A stretch of DNA of 47,486 nucleotides from a bacterium (GTDB taxonomy: Bacteria > Patescibacteriota > Microgenomatia > Curtissbacterales > GWA2-41-24), in assembly GCA_021813125.1 (NCBI GenBank), contig JAKALT010000008.1, forward strand, positions 1-47,486. Reading direction: 5' to 3'. Below, one piece after another: positions 21,815 through 29,158 of the stretch. The notes under the pieces are model-generated. The model did not search any database. It was not told the DNA's origin and saw only the letters and a program-made list of their open reading frames with translations. Numbering within the stretch: position 1 is the first letter of the stretch; the number at the start of each line of letters is the position of its first letter. The position numbers and the translations under genes were made by a program.

Positions 21815-22559
21815 AGCCTCAAACCAAAATTTAAATAGCCAACCGGATTTTGCAAATCTTGAGCAAAAAATCGGTATTACTTTTTCCGATAAGAACCTTT
21901 TAAAAAACGCTTTTATCCACAGGTCTTACTTAAACGAGCACAAAAATTACAGGGGCCAGTCAAATGAAAGGCTGGAATTCTTGGGTGATTCGGTTCTTTC
22001 AATCGTTGTTTCGTCACACCTTTTTAAAAACCTTCCCCAGAGTCCGGAGGGTAAACTCACCCAGCTGAGGGCTGCCCTGGTTCGCACCGAAACCCTGGCA
22101 AAACTGGCCCAAAAACTTTCCCTGGGAAACTATCTGTACCTTTCAAAAGGGGAAGAAGATTCTGGTGGCAGAAACAATAACTCAATCCTGGCTAACACTT
22201 TTGAGGCTTTAACAGGAGCAATATATCTGGATTGTGGTATGGAATCCGTTAGGAATTTTCTTACCACATATGTCCTTGTTAACTGGAAAGAATTGGCCCA
22301 AACTGCAGTTTCCGATAACAAATCAAAACTTCAGGAAGTTCTGCAAAAACTTTACCATGAATCTCCAAGCTATAAAATAGTAAATACCTGGGGGCCGGAT
22401 CATGACCGCCGGTTTGAAATGGGTGTATATCTGGGTGAAAACTGCCTTGGAAAAGGCGAAGGTAAAAACAAGCAGGAAGCAGCCCAGAACGCTGCTGAAA
22501 ATGCTTTATCTCAACTAAATTTAAAAAAGCCGGATAAAAACTTGAACTTTAAACCCTAA
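21789..22559 (+). CDS. rnc: Ribonuclease III
   Basis: The 256-aa double-stranded-RNA endonuclease processes rRNA and structured mRNA. The RNase III domain has NERLEFLGDSVLS with the catalytic Glu and Asp. NTFEALTGAIYLD, the second metal motif, has Asn where E. coli has Asp114, but keeps the essential Glu117 equivalent. The dsRNA-binding domain follows (SKLQEVLQKLYHESPSYKIV, then GKGEGKNKQEAAQNAAENAL). I used the ATG at 21789, which overlaps the previous gene by 26 nt; an in-frame start also exists at 21774. Overall length is normal. Confidence 0.93.
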   Translation: MKTSTPHFKASNQNLNSQPDFANLEQKIGITFSDKNLLKNAFIHRSYLNEHKNYRGQSNERLEFLGDSVLSIVVSSHLFKNLPQSPEGKLTQLRAALVRTETLAKLAQKLSLGNYLYLSKGEEDSGGRNNNSILANTFEALTGAIYLDCGMESVRNFLTTYVLVNWKELAQTAVSDNKSKLQEVLQKLYHESPSYKIVNTWGPDHDRRFEMGVYLGENCLGKGEGKNKQEAAQNAAENALSQLNLKKPDKNLNFKP

Positions 22560-22562
22560 GTC

Positions 22563-22571
22563 TGAGATAAT
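22563..22571 (+). promoter_or_regulatory. Possible extended -10 for rpsP
   Basis: A TGA followed by GATAAT (22566-22571) lies 4 bp after the rnc stop and 54 nt before rpsP. No clear -35 is present. It would place the stem at 22587-22620 in a new 5' leader. Confidence 0.35.
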
Positions 22572-22586
22572 ACCAACCATCGCCTA

Positions 22587-22620
22587 TTGACTATAACTAT
22601 AGTCGGTAGACGAAAGTCAA
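22587..22620 (+). promoter_or_regulatory. Stem-loop in the rpsP leader
   Basis: TTGACT (22587-22592) pairs with AGTCAA (22615-22620). Alternatively GACTAT (22589-22594) pairs with ATAGTC (22599-22604). The two stems exclude each other and end 5 nt before the rpsP ATG, which has no Shine-Dalgarno sequence. A translational control element such as an S16 autoregulatory site is possible but not shown. Confidence 0.45.
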
Positions 22621-22625
22621 TAAAA

Positions 22626-22850
22626 ATGAGTGTAAAACTAAGACTGGCAATAACAGGAAAAACGCATCAAAGGTCTTATCGAATTGTCGCGCAAGATACT
22701 AAAAGCAAGCGCGACGGATCGTTTTTGGAAATTTTAGGATCGCTGGACTCTAAAAAAACTCTGCAAAACGTTAAAAAAGAGAGAGTTGATTTCTGGATTT
22801 CAAAAGGCGCTAAACCAACCATGGCAGTTGCTAAAATTCTCAAAATTTAA
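22626..22850 (+). CDS. rpsP: Small ribosomal subunit protein bS16
   Basis: The 74-aa product begins MSVKLRLAITGKTHQRSYRIV and continues with KRDGSFLEILGSLD and RVDFWISKGAKPTMAVAKIL, the normal bS16 order. The upstream start at 22587 would add 13 residues that run through the leader stem, so the ATG at 22626 is chosen. The gene is followed after one base by khpA. Confidence 0.95.
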   Translation: MSVKLRLAITGKTHQRSYRIVAQDTKSKRDGSFLEILGSLDSKKTLQNVKKERVDFWISKGAKPTMAVAKILKI

Positions 22851-22851
22851 T

Positions 22852-23085
22852 ATGGAAGATCTTTTAAGGTTTACACTCGAGCCTCTGGTTTCCGATCTTA
22901 AAAAAGTCAAAATTGAAAAAGTCCAGGACGGCAAAGATGTCCGTTTCACGGTTTACGTCCCCAAAGATGATATCGCCAAAGTTATCGGCAAAGGCGGCAA
23001 AATGATAAAGTCCATAAAAAACCTGTTAAAAATCAGGGCTATAAAGGAAGACCTCTTTGTCGCAATCGACGTTCAGGAAGCGTGA
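22852..23085 (+). CDS. khpA: KH-domain RNA-binding protein KhpA
   Basis: The 77-aa protein is a single type II KH domain with the GxxG loop in KVIGKGGKMIKSIKNLL. The first residues MEDLLRFTLEPLVSDLKKVKIE match KhpA. In other bacteria KhpA forms a dimer or pairs with KhpB and affects mRNA stability and cell division. Placement between rpsP and trmD is conserved. No rimM gene follows it here. Its TGA stop overlaps the GTG start of trmD. Confidence 0.9.
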   Translation: MEDLLRFTLEPLVSDLKKVKIEKVQDGKDVRFTVYVPKDDIAKVIGKGGKMIKSIKNLLKIRAIKEDLFVAIDVQEA

Positions 23086-23753
23086 ATCTAACTATAATTA
23101 CCCTCTTTCCTGAGGTTTTCGCCCCAACAGTTTCAACCAGTATTCTAAAAAGGGCAGAGGACAGAAAACTCGTCAAATTTAAATTTTTAAACCCAAGAGA
23201 TTTTGCCGAAGATGCCAGGAAAACGGTAGATGACAAACCGTATGGCGGCGGCCCCGGAATGGTATTAAAAGTAGACGTAATCAGCAAGGCATTGTCTTCA
23301 ATAAAGCCAAGACCATATATAATTCTTCTTTCGGCGTCAGGTGCAAAGTTTACACAAAGCAAAGCGCAAATACTTTCCAAAAAGAAAAATGTAGCCCTGA
23401 TTTGTGGGCACTATGAAGGTGTTGATGCAAGAATAGAGGATTATGTTGATGAAGTGCTCTCTGTCGGTGATTACGTTTTAACTGGCGGCGAGATACCTGC
23501 TATGGTAATTTTAGATACGGTCGTACGTCTGATTCCGAGGGTAATAAACTCAAAGTCGTCAACAGACGAATCCTTCGAGAAAAATTTGCTCGAATACCCC
23601 CAATACACCCGGCCGGAAATTTACCAAAAAAAAGCCGTGCCTAAAATTTTGTTAACCGGAGACCACAAGCAAATTGCAAAATGGCGTCAAGCTGAGGCTT
23701 TAAAAAGAACAAAAAAGTACCGCCCCGATCTACTCCAGCCTAAGACAAAATAA
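23082..23753 (+). CDS. trmD: tRNA (guanine-N1)-methyltransferase
   Basis: The 223-aa SPOUT-class enzyme makes m1G37 in tRNA from S-adenosylmethionine, which prevents frameshifts. The trefoil-knot motifs are visible: DDKPYGGGPGMVLKVD, ALICGHYEGVDARIEDY and SVGDYVLTGGEIPAM. The C-terminal helical part carries RPEIYQKKAVPKILLTGDHKQIAKWR. The start is a GTG that overlaps the khpA stop (GTGA). It is the last plus-strand gene before convergent pilO. rplS, the usual next gene, is absent. Confidence 0.95.
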   Translation: MNLTIITLFPEVFAPTVSTSILKRAEDRKLVKFKFLNPRDFAEDARKTVDDKPYGGGPGMVLKVDVISKALSSIKPRPYIILLSASGAKFTQSKAQILSKKKNVALICGHYEGVDARIEDYVDEVLSVGDYVLTGGEIPAMVILDTVVRLIPRVINSKSSTDESFEKNLLEYPQYTRPEIYQKKAVPKILLTGDHKQIAKWRQAEALKRTKKYRPDLLQPKTK

Positions 23754-23767
23754 ATAGTGTAATTATT

Positions 23768-23800
23768 TAACTTTCGACTTTGACGCTACGCTTTGACTTT
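23768..23800. repeat. CTTTGAC-type repeat between trmD and pilO
   Basis: Units of CTTTCGA, CTTTGAC, a 6-nt variant and CTTTGAC occur in a row between the convergent genes. The period is imperfect (7, 7, 6, 7), so this is the weakest of the arrays. No hairpin terminator is seen here. Confidence 0.35.
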
Positions 23801-24616
23801 CTAAAACGGTGCAAACAAGTCGGTTCTCCCATAATTAACGGACGGTTCGGCAGAACTGCTTGCTTGTGAAACACTTGCTGTTGAAACAGCATTAAGTCTT
23901 GCAACCTCGGTGCTTGAAAGTTTATCAATAGGTTTATCCAAAGAGCCAAGATTAGTCGGGAAAGGCCTCCAAAACGCGTTTATTGTAATTGACGCCCTTA
24001 CAACACCGCCGCCGCCTCCTTCTTTAGAACTTGAAGATGTAAGCGATAAATCGTCTACCGAAACAACGCGGGATCCGTTATAAAGATACCCCAAAAATTC
24101 CAAAAATGATCTATAACCGCCGGTAAGCGCAACTTTTATTACTACAGAAGGCGACATCCCGACAATAGAGGAGGCGTTTTTGTCCGGAGGTGGCGCCGGA
24201 GTACCGCCGGATTGTTGAGTTCCACTAGTACCCAAACTCCTCGGATCAACATCAATTTTTTCCAAAAGCACTCCTGAAGTAGCCGAGGCTACTTCGATTT
24301 CCCGCAAAAGCGAAAAAACTCCGTTCTTCGAGGGCAGAAGCTGTTCTGATTGCCCCAGTTGCTTTTCGAGCGTAACTTTGTCTTGTGAAAGCGTAGTCAA
24401 AGCTTGTGCTTTTTCTTCAAGTTGCGCGGCGGAAACCTCCAATTGCTGGTTTGATGTCCTCATCGAGAGCACTTCCCCAAACTTGGGCCATATCACAAAA
24501 TAAGCAACTAAAATAGAAATAGCAAGGCTCCCAACAGGCATCGCAAACGGCATATACTTGGAAACGCCTAAACCCAAACCGGCTTTATTGGAAACGGAGA
24601 TTGCAGGCAAATTCAT
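23801..24616 (-). CDS. pilO: PilO-like pilus alignment protein, 271 aa
   Basis: The protein has a short cytoplasmic start, one membrane helix (MPVGSLAISILVAYFVIWP, about 26-44) and a periplasmic-side coiled coil (LEVSAAQLEEKAQALTTLSQDKVTLEKQ). A ferredoxin-like domain with LLREIEVASATSGVLLEKIDV and SFLEFLGYLYNGSRVVSVDDL is typical of PilO. A Gly-rich stretch interrupts the last third, and the end is a Ser/Ala-rich tail. It pairs with PilN to link the cytoplasmic PilM ring to the envelope part of the machine. It overlaps pilN by 4 nt and is the last gene of the operon. Confidence 0.82.
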   Translation of the reverse strand: MNLPAISVSNKAGLGLGVSKYMPFAMPVGSLAISILVAYFVIWPKFGEVLSMRTSNQQLEVSAAQLEEKAQALTTLSQDKVTLEKQLGQSEQLLPSKNGVFSLLREIEVASATSGVLLEKIDVDPRSLGTSGTQQSGGTPAPPPDKNASSIVGMSPSVVIKVALTGGYRSFLEFLGYLYNGSRVVSVDDLSLTSSSSKEGGGGGVVRASITINAFWRPFPTNLGSLDKPIDKLSSTEVARLNAVSTASVSQASSSAEPSVNYGRTDLFAPF

Positions 24617-25185
24617 GAACTATCAGCCCCTCCAGCGCCTCCATCCGAACTGCCGTTAAGCTGTCCGGATATACTAAATGTATAAACACCCTCCTGGTCC
24701 GAACTCAAAGAATCTATATTAACGTTAGAAATTATCTTAGACCCTACATCCGAAGCGAGGGACGAAATAAACCCGGCCACATCGGCCGAAGTTTTGGCCT
24801 TGCCGGAAAAGGTGGCCTTAAGTCCTGTAAATTTTATATCAGAAAAGTAAACGTTTTGGGGCACAAGCTGGGCAAACTTATTAAAAACGTTCACCTGATC
24901 AGATCTGCCGCTTATTATCTTTTCTGCAACGGAAGCTTTGTCTTTGGTAACGACAATCATTGCTTCCGTATCTTTTAGAGCATTAATTTCGGAAGTGCTG
25001 GAGTCAATTCTGCTCTCTATCCTTTGCCTTCCAGAAGCCAAGCTGGTATACATTACCAAAGTCACAACACCAAATGCTGCTACTAAAACCAAAATAAATG
25101 CCGAAAAAATAGACAGTTTCTTGCGGATTCCCTCTGTTTTTTCCGCGCCTTTTTCTTCAACCGGCAGTAAATTTATATCTGGCAT
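24613..25185 (-). CDS. pilN: PilN-like pilus alignment protein, 190 aa
   Basis: The N-terminus MPDINLLPVEEKG has the INLLP motif that docks PilN to PilM. One membrane helix follows (LSIFSAFILVLVAAFGVVTLVMY, about 24-46), then a coiled coil and a small alpha/beta domain (VPQNVYFSDIKFTGLKATFSGKAKTSADVAGF) as in PilN/FimB relatives. The tail is Gly/Ser/Asp-rich. It lies between pilM and pilO, the standard order. Confidence 0.88.
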   Translation of the reverse strand: MPDINLLPVEEKGAEKTEGIRKKLSIFSAFILVLVAAFGVVTLVMYTSLASGRQRIESRIDSSTSEINALKDTEAMIVVTKDKASVAEKIISGRSDQVNVFNKFAQLVPQNVYFSDIKFTGLKATFSGKAKTSADVAGFISSLASDVGSKIISNVNIDSLSSDQEGVYTFSISGQLNGSSDGGAGGADSS

Positions 25186-25229
25186 CTCAATTTAAGCGTA
25201 ACAAAAGCTACATTTTTAAACAAGCAAAG

Positions 25230-26249
25230 TTAACTTCTTAAGGCAAGCCCCGTTGCTGCGGCATAAAAACTGCCTTGGCCGGGTATTTTCAAAACCAAAC
25301 CCTCTTTCTCAAATGCCCCCCAAGGGTCTCCAAGGGAAACCTCCAGGCTTGTCCTGGTGGTTAAATACTCGGACAATCCCGGTAAATAAGCTCCGCCGCC
25401 GCAAATGATAATTCTTGAAAAAACAGTTCCTTGCAAATGGCTTCTGGAATACTCAAGGGCCTTCAAGATTTCCAAAACTACCACCTCCAAAAGCGGCTTT
25501 AGGACATTGACCACTTTCCCCCCAAGCTGATTCGCTAAAAGCCCATACGTATGTTTATATTGCTCAGCCTGGACCTGGCTCATATTAAATTCTGCCATAA
25601 CAGCGCGCGTTAAAGTATACCCTCCCGTTGAAACAGATCTGGTAAAAAGTACATTTCCTTCTTTAACTAAAACCAGCTCACACGAGGCCGCCCCTAAAGA
25701 AACTATAACGGCCGGCAAATCTCCGGGAGCAGCTAGCGCTCTGGCAAGCGAACTTGATTCAGTCTCGATTGCTGAAAGTTGCAAATCTGAATCGTGAACG
25801 AGTTTTACATATTTTTCGACTACGCGTTTCGGCGCGGCAACCAGAAGCACATCCATCTTCCCGCTTTTCCCCTGAATCGGTTTTGAAACGACCTTGTACT
25901 GCAAATTTACATCCTTTAAAGGCAGTGGGATGTATTGGTCGGCTTCCCAATTTATTGCAGACGACAACTCTTTGTCGGTTAAGTTGGGCATTTGAATTAA
26001 CCTCGTTACAACTTGTGATTCAACAATTGAAACATTACATTTATTGCCTTTCACCCCGGAAGCCTTAACTACCGCTTTTATTGCGTCCGAAACTTTCTTC
26101 ATCTCGAGCGGTGCATCTGTTTGAATACCGCCCGCAGGTGTCGGTGCATTAGCCGCAGCTGTTAAAAACTTCTTTTTACCGGAAATTTTAACCTCTACTA
26201 CTTTAATAAAAGACCTTCCTATATCCAGGCCAAATATATCGTTTGCCAT
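25230..26249 (-). CDS. pilM: PilM-like actin-fold ATPase, 339 aa
   Basis: This is a cytoplasmic actin-like protein of the type IV pilus. IFGLDIGRSFIKVVEVK is the phosphate-1 region. AVIVSLGAASCELVLVKEGNVLFTRSVSTGGYTLTRA holds the phosphate-2 region, and RIIICGGGAYLPGLSEYL the adenosine region. SAINWEADQYIPLPLKDV is the conserved PilM stretch. It forms the ring that binds PilN through the INLLP segment. It is upstream of pilN with a 44-bp gap. Confidence 0.92.
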   Translation of the reverse strand: MANDIFGLDIGRSFIKVVEVKISGKKKFLTAAANAPTPAGGIQTDAPLEMKKVSDAIKAVVKASGVKGNKCNVSIVESQVVTRLIQMPNLTDKELSSAINWEADQYIPLPLKDVNLQYKVVSKPIQGKSGKMDVLLVAAPKRVVEKYVKLVHDSDLQLSAIETESSSLARALAAPGDLPAVIVSLGAASCELVLVKEGNVLFTRSVSTGGYTLTRAVMAEFNMSQVQAEQYKHTYGLLANQLGGKVVNVLKPLLEVVVLEILKALEYSRSHLQGTVFSRIIICGGGAYLPGLSEYLTTRTSLEVSLGDPWGAFEKEGLVLKIPGQGSFYAAATGLALRS

Positions 26250-26258
26250 ATTTTGTCT

Positions 26259-26522
26259 TTATTGTGCCGAAGGGCTGCCTCCCGGCAATGTTTGGGCGGA
26301 AGAGCTGGCAGGTCTTGGGAAAGGAGTTGAGACAGGCGGAGGTGGGGGAGTTGGCTGCGAATTAACAATATTTTCTATCGAAGACGAATTGATTGTACGG
26401 TTATCGCCAGACTGAACAGGGCCTGTGTTTACCTTTGGTGAAAGAAACATTAAAAGCACGGCAGGCACAACTATCGCCCCAAGTCCGACTAAAGAAAGTA
26501 GAATTTTGGCAGTTTTGTTCAT
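26259..26522 (-). CDS. Small anchored Pro-rich protein, 87 aa
   Basis: An N-terminal membrane helix (ILLSLVGLGAIVVPAVLLMFL, about 7-27) is followed by a disordered exported tail rich in Pro, Ser and Gln, including a run of prolines (QPTPPPPPVSTPFPRP). No lipobox Cys is present. It sits between the PilX-like gene and pilM with 2- and 9-bp gaps and so belongs to the pilus operon. It could act as a linker in the envelope in place of a PilP-type protein, but this is only a suggestion from its position. Confidence 0.6.
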   Translation of the reverse strand: MNKTAKILLSLVGLGAIVVPAVLLMFLSPKVNTGPVQSGDNRTINSSSIENIVNSQPTPPPPPVSTPFPRPASSSAQTLPGGSPSAQ

Positions 26523-26524
26523 AT

Positions 26525-27352
26525 CTATTTGAGGATATTGTCCTCGGAAAACATAGCGTAATCAAAAACAGCCGGCATCATCGGCAACGCAGTTCTCTTA
26601 ACCTGAACGGCCCGGGTTACCCCGACACTGCTTGAAGCAGATGACGAAATGTCATACGTTTGAACAGGCAAATCGAAACCCACACCCGACACTTTAACCG
26701 TAGTACTTATCCAATAAGGTTTAATTCTCAGCATTACGGGTGCTCCCACAGCATTAAGTGTAATAACAACGCACTTTTGATACCCGGAAGTAGACGTACA
26801 AGTAGAAACAGCCGGGCTTGAACCCAAAGTTTCGTCGCGATTGGGCCCGGCTTTGCCCTGAATAAACCATCTCAACTGACTGTATGGTGCAGTTACAAAA
26901 ACCTCCGTCATCTCGACAGATGCCGGCCCGTCAGCCGGGTTCTCGGCACTTCCCTTTGCCCATTCAACCTGTATCTGCGCACCTGCACTGACACCGCTGG
27001 ATAAGTCTATTTGCCCAACCTCACCAAGTTCGACCTTACTCTCATAAACTTTCGAGCCTTTCACTTTAACGGCGGCATTTATATCTGAAACTGGAACATT
27101 GCAGCTGGCGGTGTCACCGACAACTGTACATCCAGACGCACTTGTACCTAATTTGATATCATTAGAAATAGTTGAGAGCTTCGATAAAACATCCTCAACC
27201 CCTCCTTCTGCAGCCCCAAACGCTCTTTGCGACTCTTTTGTCTGCGTAGACGTCCTCAAATTCACAATGTTTCTGGAGGCAACGGAAAGCCCGACAGCCA
27301 AAGCAACAACCACAATAAGAAGCACCAATATTAAAATTTGGCCCGATTTCAT
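26525..27352 (-). CDS. PilX-like minor pilin, 275 aa
   Basis: MKSG followed by QILILVLLIVVVALAVGLSVASRNIVNLR is a class III-like leader and alpha-1 helix without the +5 Glu. This is usual for PilX/GspK-type subunits, which bind at the tip of the priming complex. ESQRAFGAAEGGVEDVLSKL is the conserved AAEAG region. The long C-terminal part is beta-rich, with four Cys in two close pairs (SGCTVVGDTASC, STCTSTSGYQKC). It is the second PilX-like gene in this window, next to W-, V- and H-like prepilins. Confidence 0.75.
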   Translation of the reverse strand: MKSGQILILVLLIVVVALAVGLSVASRNIVNLRTSTQTKESQRAFGAAEGGVEDVLSKLSTISNDIKLGTSASGCTVVGDTASCNVPVSDINAAVKVKGSKVYESKVELGEVGQIDLSSGVSAGAQIQVEWAKGSAENPADGPASVEMTEVFVTAPYSQLRWFIQGKAGPNRDETLGSSPAVSTCTSTSGYQKCVVITLNAVGAPVMLRIKPYWISTTVKVSGVGFDLPVQTYDISSSASSSVGVTRAVQVKRTALPMMPAVFDYAMFSEDNILK

Positions 27353-27399
27353 GTCCTTATCTTATTGTCAATTCTTAGCCTTCAGATGTCAAATGCCCT

Positions 27400-27434
27400 A
27401 ATCTATAATCTAAAGTCTAAAATCTACAATCTAA
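27400..27434. repeat. Degenerate heptamer array, AATCTAA type
   Basis: Five 7-nt units of consensus AATCTAA fill 35 nt with only single-base changes. The array spans the short gap downstream of a prepilin gene and runs over its stop codon. It is the cleanest of the arrays here. Confidence 0.75.
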
Positions 27435-28087
27435 TATGCCCTTAAGGAGATCGTGGTCTCAAAGTGGGCAGAAGCCATAAAATCGGCTCTGGTCGGGGCA
27501 TCAAGCCCCTGCGAAGCTGTAAACTGCACCGAAACAACCGCCGGATTCTGAAAAACCTGGGATGAAGCGGATTTAGAAGTGACACTAAACGAACAGTCGG
27601 TTATCTCGATACCTTTTACGCGATCATCGTTGCTTATGGAAATATAGTTAGAATCGGAAGGTGTACCGGTAGCAAGTGCCACGGCTCCGATCCTGTCATT
27701 CTGGGTGGCAGTTGCCGGTAAACATTTAATATACAAAGGGTCGTCGTTAGGTCTTGTCAAAACTATTGTGGTAAAGGGCGCAGAACCAAGTCCGTTTGCA
27801 TCATTTGCCCCCCGTATTTGTTTGTCGAGTGAATCCAAAACAGATTGTCCGTTTTGCTTAACCTCTTGTGTAATATTAGTTTGGTTTGCTCCTCTTAAGG
27901 TAGAGTTTAAAAAGAGCATTATGGAACCTAACAGAAACCCCAAAATTCCCAAAACAACGACAAATTCAATTAGAGTAAAACCACCAGAAAATGACCAAGC
28001 CCCAAAATCCAAATTCCAAATCTTTCTTTTCCATATTCCCAAAATTTTGAGTTTTGAGTTGGGAATTTTGAGTTTATGATAGGGCAT
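27431..28087 (-). CDS. PilW-like prepilin with an unusually long leader, 218 aa
   Basis: The class III signal GGFTLIEFVVVLGILGFLLGSIM has Glu at +5, but it begins only after about 36 residues of leader (MPYHKLKIPNSKLKIL and onward). Prepilin leaders are normally 6-25 residues. The leader is encoded in part by heptamer arrays (28000-28020 and 28043-28077). An extended -10, TGCTATAGT, ends 7 nt before the ATG and supports this start. The mature part is J/W-like, with a loop holding two Cys (YIKCLPATA, TDCSFSV). It could also start further in at an unrecognised codon. Confidence 0.72.
   Translation of the reverse strand: MPYHKLKIPNSKLKILGIWKRKIWNLDFGAWSFSGGFTLIEFVVVLGILGFLLGSIMLFLNSTLRGANQTNITQEVKQNGQSVLDSLDKQIRGANDANGLGSAPFTTIVLTRPNDDPLYIKCLPATATQNDRIGAVALATGTPSDSNYISISNDDRVKGIEITDCSFSVTSKSASSQVFQNPAVVSVQFTASQGLDAPTRADFMASAHFETTISLRAY
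28000..28077. repeat. Two degenerate heptamer arrays in a prepilin leader
   Basis: Positions 28000-28020 hold three units of NNCCAAA. Positions 28043-28077 hold five units of ARTTTTG, that is 35 nt. On the minus strand they encode Lys/Leu/Ile/Asn-rich leader residues of the PilW-like prepilin. Confidence 0.65.
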
Positions 28088-28118
28088 TACCTAAACTATA
28101 GCACAAGAAAAGTTGCCC

Positions 28119-28574
28119 TCAGGGGGCTTGCCACTGCGAGAGAATTGTTTGGCTGGTAACGGTTTGTGTTCCGCCGGAATCTACCCATGTAACTTTTGCA
28201 GTTATCAATTTCGTATTAGCAGAAGAACCATCGGCGATTATCAAGCTTCGCGAAAAATCTATACCGCTTTGATTAACTGTTTGAGGGCAACCCGATGTAG
28301 TTAAAGACCAGTTTGTTGGATCAGGGTCTGGCATATTAATGCGATAACAAGTTGGCTCATTGGAAAGTGCACTATAACCTTTTCTATCCCTAAAAACTCT
28401 GATCTGCTCAATATACTCCTCAGCAAGCTTAGTAGCTTGAGTACTAGTTTTAGCCGTGCGCGCCGTTTTATTGGAAACAAGGCTTGCCGAAATAACCGCA
28501 ATTGCCAACACTACCGCAATTCCAACACTCACAATTACCTCAATCAAAGACTGTCCGCTCAAATGCTTTTTCAT
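28119..28574 (-). CDS. PilV/GspI-like prepilin, 151 aa
   Basis: MKKHLSG followed by QSLIEVIVSVGIAVVLAIAVISA is a PilV-type class III signal with Glu at +5. KTSTQATKLAEEYIEQIRVFRDRKG is the conserved alpha-1 extension of V/I-type minor pilins (AxxLAEEgiE). Two Cys (PTCYRI, SGCPQT) may form a disulfide. The gene overlaps the H-like prepilin by 4 nt and is one of the minor pilins of the pilMNO operon. Confidence 0.82.
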   Translation of the reverse strand: MKKHLSGQSLIEVIVSVGIAVVLAIAVISASLVSNKTARTAKTSTQATKLAEEYIEQIRVFRDRKGYSALSNEPTCYRINMPDPDPTNWSLTTSGCPQTVNQSGIDFSRSLIIADGSSANTKLITAKVTWVDSGGTQTVTSQTILSQWQAP

Positions 28575-29158
28575 TTAACTTCTCCGCTTGAAAAAACCGT
28601 AACGTTGGCCGAACCATTGGTAGAAGTAAGGGTCAAAGTTAAAGGGTCCTGCGGTATTGTCCCAAACAGGTTAACTAAATCGCCTGTTGTTGAATCGGCA
28701 AACTGTACGGCAGTGTGGAAAGAAGCCCCTTGCGCAAGCGGCCTGAAGGCAATATATGCGGTGGTCTGGGAAATACTAACCGACCCATAAGCAATCCCAC
28801 TAACGGTAACCCCCGTCGGAAGTGTTACGTTCGATGTTGTAAAAACCGTCCCCGAAAGACACTCACCACCCAAAGTCAGGGTGCTGCTTCCTATAGTAGC
28901 CAGCAGGTACCAGCCTGCGAATTTGTCAGGGCTTGTGCACTGGGTTTTCCCGGAAAGCGCATTATTCTGAACCTGCCTCAAAGTATTTTTAACAACTCCT
29001 GATGCTTCGGTTAACCTTTGTCTTCTTTCAAAAGACAAAAATGCCGCCGAAACGCTTGCACCCAAAATTGCCATAAGCGAAATGACAACTAAAAGCTCGA
29101 CAAATGTAAAACCACGCTTGAAGTTTGGAGTTTGGGGTTTGGATTTTGAATTTTTCAC
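28571..29158 (-). CDS. GspH/FimT-like prepilin, 195 aa
   Basis: The start is best placed at a GTG (29158) that overlaps the pilD stop as GTGA; the longer frame from a TTG at 29200 would overlap pilD by 46 nt. The leader KNSKSKPQTPNFKRG, mostly encoded by a heptamer array, is followed by FTFVELLVVISLMAILGASVSAAFL with Glu at +5. ASGVVKNTLRQVQNNALSGK is the H/FimT helix. The C-terminal domain is beta-rich, with two Cys (KTQCTSPD, GGECLSG). Confidence 0.8.
   Translation of the reverse strand: MKNSKSKPQTPNFKRGFTFVELLVVISLMAILGASVSAAFLSFERRQRLTEASGVVKNTLRQVQNNALSGKTQCTSPDKFAGWYLLATIGSSTLTLGGECLSGTVFTTSNVTLPTGVTVSGIAYGSVSISQTTAYIAFRPLAQGASFHTAVQFADSTTGDLVNLFGTIPQDPLTLTLTSTNGSANVTVFSSGEVK
29118..29152. 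repeat. Degenerate heptamer array in the H-like prepilin leader
   Basis: Five 7-nt units of consensus TTGGANT on the plus strand fill 35 nt. They start directly after the prepilin start codon, so translation reads the array as the leader peptide. Confidence 0.7.

Noticed and set aside
27400-29152. CRISPR array
   Set aside because: The repeats are contiguous 7-nt units without spacers and no cas genes are present.
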